Source: Bacilli bacterium
Lineage (GTDB): Bacteria > Bacillota_I > Bacilli_A > RF39 > UBA660
Length of the DNA: 64,000 nt
Assembly: GCA_017409785.1 (NCBI GenBank)
Contig: JAFQSD010000001.1
Location: 301,617-365,616 of the forward strand
Reading direction: 5' to 3'
Shown piece after piece: positions 1 to 8,698 of the stretch (its first letter is position 1; each line of letters begins with the position of its first letter). A program made the translations under genes and the position numbers. The notes under the pieces were generated by a model that saw nothing but the letters and a program-made list of their open reading frames with translations, made no database searches and was not told the origin of the DNA.

Positions 1-412
1 TAGCGATGTCAGCATCAGTAAACTTCCCAAGAAATTCACGATCAACTCTAAATAAATTGCTATAATAAAATCCACTACGATCATCATTTTTAGCATTTAA
101 AACATTTTCCATACAGATAAGCGCTGAACCAGTAAGTTCATCCAAATCAGCAATTGTCTCTACCATTTGAGAAACGTCTTCTCCTAAAAAAGCTTTTGCT
201 TTATCAGATAGTTGAGTTAAAACCATATTTTTAATATCGTCACAACTTAAACTATCATCACCAAAATATCTTCTTCCGGTTTCTTCAACTTTCTCTAAGG
301 CTCTCTCATAAGCCTGACGATTAAGTTGACTAACAACACTTTCTTCACCGCAATCTTCTAATCTACATTTTGCTAAATTTAAATCATCTAATAATTGATA
401 CATATCACTCAT
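1..412 (-). CDS. Hypothetical protein, C-terminus cut by window edge
   Basis: An open frame of 137 codons runs off the left edge with no stop. It starts at an ATG (410-412) behind an AAGGAG-type ribosome binding site that overlaps the stop region of the gene ending at 424, so the two are translationally close. The protein begins MSDMYQLLDDLNLAKCRLE and is acidic and mostly helical in appearance, with no membrane segment or motif I recognise. Codon use matches its neighbours, which supports a real gene. It is probably co-transcribed with the zinc-ribbon membrane protein upstream. Function unknown. Confidence 0.7.
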   Translation of the reverse strand, partial: MSDMYQLLDDLNLAKCRLEDCGEESVVSQLNRQAYERALEKVEETGRRYFGDDSLSCDDIKNMVLTQLSDKAKAFLGEDVSQMVETIADLDELTGSALICMENVLNAKNDDRSGFYYSNLFRVDREFLGKFTDADIA

Positions 413-423
413 AATAACACTCC

Positions 424-807
424 TTACTTCATTTTCATTCTAATTTCAAATACATTTATTAACATCATTCTCATCCAAGAAATAGGTAATGCAATAAAAG
501 GTAAAACAAAATAGAAAACAACACATCCAACTAGTAATAACCATTTAAATGTAAATAATGCATAAATTGCAACTGCTATCATTGTAAAAAATGCAATTAT
601 TTTAATAATTTTTGCATACAAATCAAGTCTATCAATTATTTTAATAGTATCTTGATCAGTAGTTGTATAACTAGGCTTACTATTACTATTTTGAAACTCC
701 CCCTTAGCAATCTTTTTTAAATCAACTTGTGGCATGCCACATCCACTACATGTAGTTTGCCCATTCTTTAATACTGTGCCACATACATCACATTTTTTCT
801 TTGCCAT
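424..807 (-). CDS. Small zinc-ribbon membrane protein
   Basis: 127 residues. The N-terminus has two CxxC knuckles (CDVCG at about residues 6-10 and CSGCG at about 20-24), the pattern of a zinc-ribbon. Two hydrophobic stretches follow near residues 67-85 and 88-110, so it is likely a membrane protein with a cytoplasmic metal-binding head. A clear ribosome binding site lies upstream of the ATG at 807. It stops just before the partial gene at 412 and probably shares its transcript. Similar zinc-ribbon/membrane designs recur in this window at 5133 and 37963. Role unknown. Confidence 0.75.
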   Translation of the reverse strand: MAKKKCDVCGTVLKNGQTTCSGCGMPQVDLKKIAKGEFQNSNSKPSYTTTDQDTIKIIDRLDLYAKIIKIIAFFTMIAVAIYALFTFKWLLLVGCVVFYFVLPFIALPISWMRMMLINVFEIRMKMK

Positions 808-843
808 AAAACCACTCCCATCTTCTTAATTATAGCATACAAT

Positions 844-872
844 TTGACAAAACAAGAAAAATGTAATAAATT
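844..872 (+). promoter_or_regulatory. Promoter of the ABC-F leader transcript
   Basis: A perfect -35 TTGACA (844-849) is followed after 17 bp by a weaker -10 TAAATT (867-872). It sits directly upstream of the leader-peptide ribosome binding site (AAGGAG at 879-884), giving a very short 5' end before the leader ORF. Confidence 0.6.
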
Positions 873-892
873 ATATGCAAGGAGTGATAGTA

Positions 893-952
893 ATGCAAAA
901 TTACGTAGGTAAAAAAATCATGTACACATTAACTGTCACACTTGCATCCTAA
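893..952 (+). CDS. 19-residue leader peptide of the ABC-F attenuator
   Basis: ATG at 893 follows AAGGAG (879-884) with an 8-nt gap and encodes MQNYVGKKIMYTLTVTLAS, then TAA at 950-952. The last codons lie inside the first arm (937-948) of a set of mutually exclusive RNA hairpins in front of the ABC-F gene. A translated short ORF overlapping a hairpin arm is the layout of ribosome-mediated attenuation known for antibiotic-resistance ABC-F and erm genes. A role as a ribosome-stall sensor is inference; no stalling motif can be recognised for certain. Confidence 0.7.
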   Translation: MQNYVGKKIMYTLTVTLAS

Positions 953-1045
953 TAAAAGAAAAAAATTAAGATGTAAGTGTGATCTTTTCGTCGTGCTTAC
1001 ATCTGTATAAACTAAACTATACAGGTGTTTGTATAGTTTTTATTT
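937..1045 (+). promoter_or_regulatory. Attenuator with alternative hairpins before the ABC-F gene
   Basis: Arm 1 (937-948, CACACTTGCATC) pairs with arm 2 (970-981, GATGTAAGTGTG, one G-U). Arm 2 can instead pair with arm 3 (991-1003, TCGTGCTTACATC). Part of arm 3 (999-1009, ACATCTGTATA) can pair with 1018-1028 (TATACAGGTGT). That pairing destroys a Rho-independent terminator made of AAACTATAC (1014-1022) and GTATAGTTT (1031-1039) with a U-tract. Predicted logic: normal translation of the leader masks arm 1, 2:3 forms and the terminator folds; an early-stalled ribosome leaves 1:2 free, 3 frees the antiterminator and the ABC-F gene is transcribed. Confidence 0.75.
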
Positions 1046-1066
1046 TGAAAAAAAGGATGTGTAATT

Positions 1067-2662
1067 ATGATAGATATAAATTTAAATAAAATAAATAAGT
1101 CATACGGAACAGAAATAGTTTTAAAAGATATAGATATGACAATTCAAAAAGGTGAAAAAGTAGCTTTAATCGGAACCAATGGTTCAGGTAAAACCACTAT
1201 ATTAAAATTAATAAGTAAAATTGAAAATCAAAATAGTGGTGAAATATCCATTAGAAAAAATGCTGTAGTTGGATATTTAAGTCAAATACCAGAAGTAAAT
1301 GACATAATAATTAAAGATTATATTTATAAAGCCTTTGATAGCCTACTAGAATTAAAGAAAAAATTAGAATCATTAGAAGAAAATCTTACAAGCGATATTA
1401 AAGCAATTGAAAAATATACAAAACTACAAGAAGAATTTATTGATAAAGGCGGATATGAATACGAAACAAAGATAGCTAAAGTACTCGCAGCATTCGACAT
1501 TACAGATGAAATGCTCCAAAGAAACTTTAATAGTCTATCAGGTGGTGAAAAAACCATTATGTCACTAATAAAGCTCTTACTTCAAGAACCAGATATATTA
1601 CTATTAGACGAACCGACTAACCACCTAGACATAAGAAGAATTGAATGGTTAGAAAACTACTTAAATAGTTATAAAGGAACAGTAGTAATTGTATCCCATG
1701 ATAGATATTTCTTAGATAAAGTAGTAAATAAAGTTTTCTTATTAACTAAACGAGGAATTGAATCATATTTTGGTAATTATTCTTACTTTATTAAGGAAAA
1801 TGAAAATCGCTTAATGTTAGAATTTAAAGCTTATAAGGATCAACAAAAAATAATAGAAGCCATGAAAAAATCAATCAAACGCTTACGTGAATATGGTCAT
1901 TTATGTGGAGATTCTGGAGGAGAAATATTCTACCGCCGAGCAGCTAGTATCGAAAAACGTCTAGAAAAACTAGAAAAATTAGATAAACCAGATGAAAAGA
2001 AAAAACTTAATGTAGATTTTTCAGATAATTCAAGAACAGGACACGATGTCCTAACTTTAAAGAATTTAAATCTAGGTTTCAAAGATAAACAACTTTTAGA
2101 TAGAGTTAAATTAGAATTGTACTATAAAGAAAAAGCTTGTCTTATTGGAGAAAATGGTTCTGGTAAAACAACTCTAATTAAAGAAATATTAAAAGGAAAT
2201 CCTAGTATCAAATTAGGTACTAATATAAAATTAGGCTATATACCTCAAGAAATAATCTTTGAAAATAGTGAAGCAACTATTCTAGAAGAAGCAAGAAAAC
2301 ATTTTATTGGACCAGAAGAACATCTTCGTTCAGCTCTATTTAAGTTTCTTTTTGCCGGAGATACAATCTATAAAAGGATTAAATACTTATCTGGAGGAGA
2401 AAAAGTAAGACTTAAACTATTCTGTCTAATCCAAAATAAATATAATTTCTTAATGCTAGATGAGCCAACTAATCATATTGATATGGATACAAGAGAAATA
2501 TTAGAAAATGCTTTAATTGATTTTAATGGAACAATTCTCTTTATTTCTCATGATAGATATTTCATCAATAAAGTAGCAACTCATATCTTAGAATTAAAAG
2601 ATAAAAAGATAACAAAGCTTATTGGAAACTATGACTATTATAATAAACAAAAAGGCAACTAA
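1067..2662 (+). CDS. ABC-F ribosomal-protection-type ATPase
   Basis: 531 residues with two ABC ATPase domains and no membrane segments, the ABC-F pattern. Domain 1 has Walker A GTNGSGKTT (about residue 37), signature LSGGEK and Walker B LLLDEPTNHLD. An inter-domain linker follows, with REYG and FYRRAASIEKRLEKLEK. Domain 2 has GENGSGKTT, LSGGEK and LMLDEPTNHID. ABC-F proteins act in the cytoplasm on the ribosomal E site; the antibiotic-resistance subgroup displaces lincosamides, pleuromutilins, streptogramins A or macrolides. The leader-peptide attenuator upstream supports that subgroup over the housekeeping EttA/Uup types. The exact drug class cannot be read from the sequence. Confidence 0.88.
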   Translation: MIDINLNKINKSYGTEIVLKDIDMTIQKGEKVALIGTNGSGKTTILKLISKIENQNSGEISIRKNAVVGYLSQIPEVNDIIIKDYIYKAFDSLLELKKKLESLEENLTSDIKAIEKYTKLQEEFIDKGGYEYETKIAKVLAAFDITDEMLQRNFNSLSGGEKTIMSLIKLLLQEPDILLLDEPTNHLDIRRIEWLENYLNSYKGTVVIVSHDRYFLDKVVNKVFLLTKRGIESYFGNYSYFIKENENRLMLEFKAYKDQQKIIEAMKKSIKRLREYGHLCGDSGGEIFYRRAASIEKRLEKLEKLDKPDEKKKLNVDFSDNSRTGHDVLTLKNLNLGFKDKQLLDRVKLELYYKEKACLIGENGSGKTTLIKEILKGNPSIKLGTNIKLGYIPQEIIFENSEATILEEARKHFIGPEEHLRSALFKFLFAGDTIYKRIKYLSGGEKVRLKLFCLIQNKYNFLMLDEPTNHIDMDTREILENALIDFNGTILFISHDRYFINKVATHILELKDKKITKLIGNYDYYNKQKGN

Positions 2663-2680
2663 AAGGTTGTCTTTCTTGCA
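2652..2680 (+). terminator. Terminator of the ABC-F gene
   Basis: AAGGCAAC (2652-2659) pairs with GTTGTCTT (2666-2673), followed by TTCTT. The stem contains the stop codon of the ABC-F gene. Confidence 0.65.
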
Positions 2681-2704
2681 TTTTAATGCAATTTATGATA
2701 TAAT
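2676..2704 (+). promoter_or_regulatory. Promoter of the HEXXH protein gene
   Basis: TTGCAT (2676-2681), a 17-bp spacer, then a perfect TATAAT (2699-2704). It lies just past the ABC-F terminator, giving the next gene its own start. Confidence 0.65.
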
Positions 2705-2754
2705 ATGTGCACATTTATGGAAGGACAATATATGTCAATAAAGAGGGGATAATA

Positions 2755-3834
2755 ATGACTACAAAGTGGAGTTTCGATCAACAATTTATTAAAGATGTCA
2801 TTGATAAAGGTTATGTTTTACTAGAAGATCCTAAATTAACTAAATCTAAAAAGAAGAATATTCGTATAGATATAAATAAATTTCAAAATTTCTTAAGAGG
2901 AGACTATGAAATAACACCATCAGACCAAAGACTACCACATAATGTTGAACAACTAAAAAGAGTAATGTTAAAGAAAATGCAAGAACAATATAAAACATTA
3001 GGGGAAGATTTAATTCTTTGGACAATGGATCTTTGTTACAATGAAATATTTACATCGCCAAGAAAAAGTCGAAAAACAAGACTTTCTATTGATGATCAAG
3101 CTGATCTAACATTAGAAAACTATGCAAATAATGCACCTGGTTATAGAAAAACTGCTGAACAAATATTATCTCCTACAATAATAAGACAAGTTCAAGAAGT
3201 GCCTGATTTAGAAGATACATCATATTGTTATTATGATGAAATAACTGAATTACCTTTCTTAATAGTAAATCCAAAACAAGCCCCATGGGCTTTAAACCAT
3301 GAAACACAGCATGCTGTAGAAGAATTAAAAAAACTAGAAGCCAATCGTTACTTTCACGAACTTGGTCCAATTCTTTTAGAATTACTATTTAATGATACTT
3401 TATATAAGAATCAAGGCTTCCTAAATAAAGGAGACTACTCAGATCGTATAGAAGATAGTGAAGAAACAATCAGACGACTATATCGTTATTTTGATATAAT
3501 GTTGACATTTGCCCAAACAAACTTCCAAGTACCAACAGATGTCTTCTTAGATGAATTTAGTAATATTTGTTATGCATCAAGTGAAGAAGGAATAGTAGAT
3601 TTCATTAGAGAAGAAGTAGAACCATCAGAAATAGTAGATGAAATGGCTTACCTATATTCATACCTAAGAGCCATAGAATTAAGAGAACAAATTCACGATA
3701 AAAAACAAGACTGTATTCAACTTTTAGAGCCTCATCTTACAAGCAAAAGATTTGTATTTAAGCCAACAGAAGAATCATTTGCTACATATAGAAGATTCAC
3801 CCAAGAGATGAAATCAAAAACAAAAAAGTTGTAA
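2755..3834 (+). CDS. Putative zinc metallopeptidase, M3-like, short
   Basis: 359 residues. An HEXXH zinc-binding motif, HETQH, lies at about residues 182-186 in the context WALNHETQHAVEELKK. A downstream segment, FHELGPILLELLFND, offers the third Glu ligand. The helical context resembles the catalytic core of M3 oligopeptidases, but those are usually about 550-600 residues, so this is a short or divergent relative. No signal peptide is seen, so it is probably cytoplasmic. I chose the ATG at 2755 because it follows AGAGGGG at the right distance; an in-frame start at 2707 has no ribosome binding site and lies next to the -10. Family assignment is inference. Confidence 0.6.
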   Translation: MTTKWSFDQQFIKDVIDKGYVLLEDPKLTKSKKKNIRIDINKFQNFLRGDYEITPSDQRLPHNVEQLKRVMLKKMQEQYKTLGEDLILWTMDLCYNEIFTSPRKSRKTRLSIDDQADLTLENYANNAPGYRKTAEQILSPTIIRQVQEVPDLEDTSYCYYDEITELPFLIVNPKQAPWALNHETQHAVEELKKLEANRYFHELGPILLELLFNDTLYKNQGFLNKGDYSDRIEDSEETIRRLYRYFDIMLTFAQTNFQVPTDVFLDEFSNICYASSEEGIVDFIREEVEPSEIVDEMAYLYSYLRAIELREQIHDKKQDCIQLLEPHLTSKRFVFKPTEESFATYRRFTQEMKSKTKKL

Positions 3835-3851
3835 TCAATTGACATCAATAT

Positions 3852-3879
3852 TTGAAATTTTAAAAAAATATTGTATAAT
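3852..3879 (+). promoter_or_regulatory. Promoter of the glycolipid glycosyltransferase gene
   Basis: TTGAAA (3852-3857), 16-bp spacer, perfect TATAAT (3874-3879), followed by a GAGGTAGAG ribosome binding site and the ATG at 3902. Confidence 0.6.
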
Positions 3880-3901
3880 TAAAATAGAGGTAGAGAACAA
3901 A

Positions 3902-5038
3902 ATGAAGAAAAAAATATTAATAACTTATGCTATGTACGGAAACGGACATAGAGCAGTAGCTGAATATATAGAGAAGTATTTTAAAAAACAAGATCCAGAA
4001 TTAGAAATTCTAGCAATCGACTTGTTAAAATACTCAATGCCTGTCTTAGGAACATTAAGTCAAAAAATAACAGATTTCTTTTTACTAAAATTCCCTGCAG
4101 GGTGGTCAACAATTTATAATGTGTTTGACCACAAGATTAGTAGTGAAGTAGCTAGTTATATGTCATCAGGTTTATTTAGAAATAAGAGAATGAAAAAAGT
4201 AATTACTGATTTCGATCCTGATATGACTATTTCAACACACTTCTTCGGAAGTAGTTTAATTGAACTATATAATAGAAAAGGTTATACTAATTGTAAACTA
4301 ATCACAGTAGTTACTGATTATGAAGCTCATTCATTATGGTTAAAAGGTTATAAAGATGAAGAAGCAATTATTGTTGGAGATAAAGATGAAGTAAAATATC
4401 TTGTAAAAAAAGGTGTTGATCCAAAAATCATTAAACCATTAGGTATTCCAATTCACCCAGTATCTTCTAATAACTTCGATCCAAAAGATGCTATTAAAAA
4501 ATATGGTTTCTCTGGAAACCGTCCAATTTGTTTATTCTTCGGTGGAGGAGGAAACGGTGGAGTACTTTCACTACCATACATTAAAGAAGTAATTAAGTCT
4601 AACTTAAATATTGATTTTATCTATGTAGCTGGTAAAAATCAAAATTCTAAAGCTAAAGTAGACGCTTGGATTGAAGAACAAGGAGCTAAAAACATTGTAA
4701 CTTTAGGATATGTAAATAATGTACCTGAATTACTACAAATGTGTGATTTCGTTGTATCTAAACCAGGTGGAGCTCAAACAACAGAAAGCTTATATTTTAA
4801 AAAGCCAATTATTATGATTAACTGTTCCGGTGGTCAAGAAGTTGGAAACTATAAATATTTTGAAAGAAATGGTTATGGACGTCGTTTTAGATTCCCATTC
4901 ACATTTATGAACTTCATGAAAGAAATATCTAAACATCCAAAAACTTTAGATAAAATGCGTAAAAACATGGAAAAGAATAAAAGTGAAAAAGCCATGAGTA
5001 AGTTATACGATATTGCTATTAAAGCCTTAAAAAAATAA
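3902..5038 (+). CDS. Diacylglycerol glycosyltransferase (MGDG synthase/UgtP family)
   Basis: 378 residues. The N-terminus ILITYAMYGNGHRAVAEYIEKYF is the membrane-associating/acceptor loop of the MGDG-synthase domain. The C-terminal half has the GT28 nucleotide-sugar site: FFGGGGNGG near residue 216 and VSKPGGAQTTESLYFKKPII near 285-305. The family transfers glucose or galactose from a UDP-sugar to diacylglycerol, making membrane glycolipids and anchors for lipoteichoic acid, at the inner face of the membrane. The ATG at 3902 is preferred over the TTG at 3839 because it follows the promoter and ribosome binding site. The gene has its own promoter and terminator, so it is monocistronic. The sugar and processivity cannot be read from the sequence. 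Confidence 0.85.
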   Translation: MKKKILITYAMYGNGHRAVAEYIEKYFKKQDPELEILAIDLLKYSMPVLGTLSQKITDFFLLKFPAGWSTIYNVFDHKISSEVASYMSSGLFRNKRMKKVITDFDPDMTISTHFFGSSLIELYNRKGYTNCKLITVVTDYEAHSLWLKGYKDEEAIIVGDKDEVKYLVKKGVDPKIIKPLGIPIHPVSSNNFDPKDAIKKYGFSGNRPICLFFGGGGNGGVLSLPYIKEVIKSNLNIDFIYVAGKNQNSKAKVDAWIEEQGAKNIVTLGYVNNVPELLQMCDFVVSKPGGAQTTESLYFKKPIIMINCSGGQEVGNYKYFERNGYGRRFRFPFTFMNFMKEISKHPKTLDKMRKNMEKNKSEKAMSKLYDIAIKALKK

Positions 5039-5047
5039 AAGTAAATT

Positions 5048-5076
5048 AATCTACACAAACGTGTAGATTTTTTATT
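5048..5076 (+). terminator. Terminator of the glycosyltransferase gene
   Basis: AATCTACAC (5048-5056) and GTGTAGATT (5061-5069) form a 9-bp stem with a 4-nt loop, followed by a T-run. Confidence 0.85.
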
Positions 5077-5132
5077 GTAAAAATAAAATATGTGATATAA
5101 TGAATATGATAGAAAGAGTAGGAGGAAGTACA

Positions 5133-6857
5133 ATGAATTGTCCAAAATGTAATGCTGCTAATAGTCCTGACGCAAGATTTTGTGGATCTTGTGGCTATGA
5201 TTTACAAGCAGCACCAGAACAAAATATGAATAACGAAAAAGAGGAGATTTTAGAAGTTGAAGAACCTGTAATGACTGGAACTGTTGAACAACCAAGTCAA
5301 ACACCAGTTGTGCAAGAACAAGCTACAATGCAACCAATGAATGAACCAGTTCAAAATAACAATGTAGCACCACAACCAATGATGAATAATGTTCAACCAA
5401 TGCCAAACAATCAACCAGTTAATCAATTTCAAACACAACCTAAAAAATCAAATAAATCAATATTTATTATTTTAGGTGCATTGCTTGGAGTAGTTGCTAT
5501 TGTAGTATGTGTAGTATTACTACTTAAATTAAATCCAAGTGCCGAACGTCAAGAAAAAGAAAAGGTTGATGCAATATTCAATCCAAATCAATTAATTAAA
5601 GTTAAAAAAGATGATAAATATGGTTACATCAACACTAAAGGTGAAGTTGAAATACCAATTACTTACGAATATGCAACTGACTTTAGAGGAGACTATGCAG
5701 TTGTTCGTGCTGAAGTACAAAAAGATGGTTTAACTAGAACAGTTTACCAAATCATCGACCAAAAAGGGAAAGTAAAAAAACAAGCTGATATTTCAATTGA
5801 GTATATTGAAGAAACAGAATCATGGATTATTGATAGTGAATTATATAATAAATCTATGAAGAAAATCTCACCAGAAGGAGTAAGAGTTAGTCATAAAGAA
5901 GATACATATTTCTTATGGGTAAACTCAAAAGAAAATACTGGTGGAATTATGAATGAAAAAGGAAAACAAGTATATACATACAATTTCCAATCAGGTGAAA
6001 CTGCAATTTACCTAACAGTTCCAAGAACAGATGAAACTCAAAAAGATAAATATTGTATCGTTAATGTAGCAAGTAAATATGGAATCGTTAACTGTGATAC
6101 AGGTGTAGTTGTTCGTGAACTAAGTGATGATAGAATTTCATCTAACACAGATAACGTATTTACAGTTAAAGAAAAAAGTACATATAACTTCAAAGAAATA
6201 ATCTATGTACAAGACGATAAAGTAATGTATACAAGCAATAATAAAGAAATTGACCTATATTACTATACTGACTATGTATCAATTAGAGATGGTGCAGCAG
6301 ACTGGGATAATAGATATACATACTTAAATACAAAAACAGGTGAAGTTTCAAAAACAAAACCAGAGTCAACAACAACAGATGATGATGATGAAGAACCACA
6401 AAATGAATGGGAAAAAGAAACAGGAAATAAAGTATTCTCATGTACAGATGGTTATGGATTAATGAACAATGAAGTAATTACATTACCATGTGAATGGAAA
6501 GACTTAGAATATTTAGAAATTAACCTATTTAAATATTTAAAATCAAACAAAAAAGAATATATCTATGGTAAAAAAGATAGTAAATGGTACTTAATTGATT
6601 TAAAAGAAAAGAAACCAATTGTTGAGTTTAATGCTTCATATATCACAAAGAAAGATAACACAACATTTATTTACTATACTGATTCTCAATCAGAAAGTAG
6701 AAAAGTATACAACTTACTAACAAATAAATCATTAAGCGTAGATAGTGATAAATCACTTTCAGTATATTCTAACTATATTACAGTAAAAGATAGTTCAAAT
6801 GAAAAACTAAAATACTATAATACAAACTTAGAAATGATCTACGAAGGAGATATTTAA
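5133..6857 (+). CDS. Zinc-ribbon, single-TM protein with WG-like repeats
   Basis: 574 residues. The start MNCPKCNAANSPDARFCGSCG is a zinc-ribbon with two CxxC pairs. An acidic then Gln/Asn/Pro-rich linker (about 30-105) and one membrane helix (SIFIILGALLGVVAIVVCVV, about 112-135) follow. The rest is predicted extracytoplasmic and includes KYGYINTKGEVEIPITYEYA, typical of WG-type beta repeats, with weaker copies further on. The ATG at 5133 follows GGAGGAAG; the upstream in-frame ATG at 5100 overlaps the -10 region (TATAAT, 5096-5101) and is rejected. The gene is monocistronic. The zinc-ribbon/TM/outer-domain design suggests an envelope sensor or scaffold, but the role is unknown. Confidence 0.75.
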   Translation: MNCPKCNAANSPDARFCGSCGYDLQAAPEQNMNNEKEEILEVEEPVMTGTVEQPSQTPVVQEQATMQPMNEPVQNNNVAPQPMMNNVQPMPNNQPVNQFQTQPKKSNKSIFIILGALLGVVAIVVCVVLLLKLNPSAERQEKEKVDAIFNPNQLIKVKKDDKYGYINTKGEVEIPITYEYATDFRGDYAVVRAEVQKDGLTRTVYQIIDQKGKVKKQADISIEYIEETESWIIDSELYNKSMKKISPEGVRVSHKEDTYFLWVNSKENTGGIMNEKGKQVYTYNFQSGETAIYLTVPRTDETQKDKYCIVNVASKYGIVNCDTGVVVRELSDDRISSNTDNVFTVKEKSTYNFKEIIYVQDDKVMYTSNNKEIDLYYYTDYVSIRDGAADWDNRYTYLNTKTGEVSKTKPESTTTDDDDEEPQNEWEKETGNKVFSCTDGYGLMNNEVITLPCEWKDLEYLEINLFKYLKSNKKEYIYGKKDSKWYLIDLKEKKPIVEFNASYITKKDNTTFIYYTDSQSESRKVYNLLTNKSLSVDSDKSLSVYSNYITVKDSSNEKLKYYNTNLEMIYEGDI

Positions 6858-6858
6858 G

Positions 6859-6890
6859 AGACTAAATCAAAAGATTTAGTCTTTTTTATT
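6859..6890 (+). terminator. Terminator of the WG-repeat protein gene
   Basis: AGACTAAATC (6859-6868) pairs perfectly with GATTTAGTCT (6873-6882), followed by TTTTTATT. Confidence 0.9.
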
Positions 6891-6949
6891 GTCTAAAATA
6901 AAAAAATAGTATATATTAATAGACATAAATTTATTCGGGGGAGATTACA

Positions 6950-8683
6950 ATGCCAGAGAAGTATTTTGCAACAATATTGAAGAAAACACCAGTTGGAGAA
7001 TCAGACTACGTATATATAGTAGATTCAATAGCTGCAGGTGATATAGACGAAAAAACAAAACTTTTAACAACAACAAATGGACAAAAATATAAAAGAATAG
7101 ACGATTTCAGTGACTTTGACAATACAAATTGTTATTATACAAATATTGTTGAAGTTGAGCGACTAGTAGATGTCTACGACAGAAAATTGGATTTTTCTGA
7201 AGCAATACAAGAGTATGAAAAACGCTGTAGACAAATAGTTTATTATGTAACAAAAAGCTCCAATGGCGGATTTATTTTATTACCAATCGATAAAAGTCCC
7301 TATTTAAAAGCAATGGAAAAGGTAAGTGAAAACCCTGATGCATATGAAAATGGCATAACTCCTATTCCAAAGGATGATGAACCTCCTGTGAAAGAAGAGG
7401 AAGATGAAGATCCATACGTTGAATCTCTTAAAGATTTAGTTGGAAAAATCATTGAAGGTAAATTCTCACCAGACGAACTTATAGATATAAAATTTAGATT
7501 AAAAGAACATCAAGAAGAATTAGAAAGTGCACTCGCATCAGTAGAATTGCATATTGATGCCTTAGAGGATGAACTGGACAAGATAACCGGAACAACACCA
7601 GCACCTAAACCAAAAGATGAAAAGAAAACAGTATCTTCTCCTAAACCACTATCACACAAATCAGCACCTATCGAAGTAATTGATATTAATGATATATTCA
7701 ATAAGGTAACAAAAGTTTTAATTGCTCAAGATAAACCCGCTAGAAGAATGATCGTTGAATTATCAAGACTAGATAAAATGCGTAAAAAAGATTACGGAAT
7801 TTTATTAACTGGAGAATCTGGTGCAGGTAAGACATTAATGATGCATTTAATTGGTAGATGTGTTAATAGACCAGTTCTACATATTGACTCAACACAGCTA
7901 ACTCAAGCAGGATTTGTTGGACAAAGTATTGAACAAAAACTTTGGGAATTATATGAAGATTGCGGTAGAGATTTAGCTCTAGCAGAACGAGCAATTGTTT
8001 TCTTCGACGAAATAGATAAAAAAGGATCCGAAAAGAAATCGGATATTTCTGGTCAAGCAGTATTAAATATGTTATTAAAGTTCTTAGATGGAACAAAATA
8101 TACAGCAAGTAAAAATATCCAACATCAAACGGCCGACACAACTGTTGTGATGGATACATCAAACATGCTAATAGTAGGTGGAGGAGCTTTCCTTGATGTA
8201 TATGAGCACAAAAAATCAAAACCATGTGGCTTTCAAGTAGGTGGAAGTAGTAACGATACTCCTCAACCAGAAAAAGATCCAACAATGACTGACTTTATTG
8301 AAAAAGCCATGATGCCAAAAGAATTCATGGGTAGAGTACCAGTCATTATACATTTAAATAAACTAAATGTTGATTCATTACGTAGAATTCTTCTTGAATC
8401 AGAAGATTCCGCATTAAAACTACAAGAAGAAGTATTTGCTTTAGAAGGAGTTAAACTAACTACAAAAGATGGTTATATAGTAGCTGTTGCTAATAAAGCG
8501 TTAGAAGAAAAAATAGGAGCACGTGGTTTAAATAAATTAATCACAGATACAACATGGCAAGCATATGATGAAGTTATCTCTAATCCAGGTGTATATGAAG
8601 AAGTTGTTTTATCTGAAGAAACAGTAGAAGATGAAGCTAAATTCCAATTAGTAAAAAAGAAAGACAATAAAAAAAGTTCATAA
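6950..8683 (+). CDS. ClpX-like AAA+ ATPase with a long novel N-terminus
   Basis: 577 residues. From about residue 245 on it is an HslU/ClpX-type AAA+ domain: Walker A GESGAGKT (288-295), pore loop AGFVGQS (ClpX has GYVG), Walker B VFFDEID (D353/E354), an EFMGRVPVI stretch where ClpX has EFIGRLPV, and a sensor-2 GARGL near 524. ClpX's zinc-binding domain is absent; instead there are about 240 residues with an acidic stretch and a coiled-coil-like part (about 170-205). In the ClpP-docking position it has PCGFQ instead of IGF. ClpX unfolds tagged proteins for ClpP; this paralogue may work alone or with another partner, which is inference. The ribosome binding site GGGGGAG is strong. Confidence 0.8.
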   Translation: MPEKYFATILKKTPVGESDYVYIVDSIAAGDIDEKTKLLTTTNGQKYKRIDDFSDFDNTNCYYTNIVEVERLVDVYDRKLDFSEAIQEYEKRCRQIVYYVTKSSNGGFILLPIDKSPYLKAMEKVSENPDAYENGITPIPKDDEPPVKEEEDEDPYVESLKDLVGKIIEGKFSPDELIDIKFRLKEHQEELESALASVELHIDALEDELDKITGTTPAPKPKDEKKTVSSPKPLSHKSAPIEVIDINDIFNKVTKVLIAQDKPARRMIVELSRLDKMRKKDYGILLTGESGAGKTLMMHLIGRCVNRPVLHIDSTQLTQAGFVGQSIEQKLWELYEDCGRDLALAERAIVFFDEIDKKGSEKKSDISGQAVLNMLLKFLDGTKYTASKNIQHQTADTTVVMDTSNMLIVGGGAFLDVYEHKKSKPCGFQVGGSSNDTPQPEKDPTMTDFIEKAMMPKEFMGRVPVIIHLNKLNVDSLRRILLESEDSALKLQEEVFALEGVKLTTKDGYIVAVANKALEEKIGARGLNKLITDTTWQAYDEVISNPGVYEEVVLSEETVEDEAKFQLVKKKDNKKSS

Positions 8684-8698
8684 TTTTATGAACTTTTC
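8671..8698. terminator. Bidirectional terminator between convergent genes
   Basis: AAAAGTTCAT and ATGAACTTTT flank a short AT loop. The A/T runs on both sides can serve the ClpX-like gene on the + strand and the small gene ending at 8686 on the - strand. Confidence 0.8.

Noticed and set aside
7863..8285. 140-residue ORF on the - strand inside the ClpX-like gene
   Set aside because: Shadow of the real gene; Leu/His/Tyr-rich composition and no ribosome binding site.
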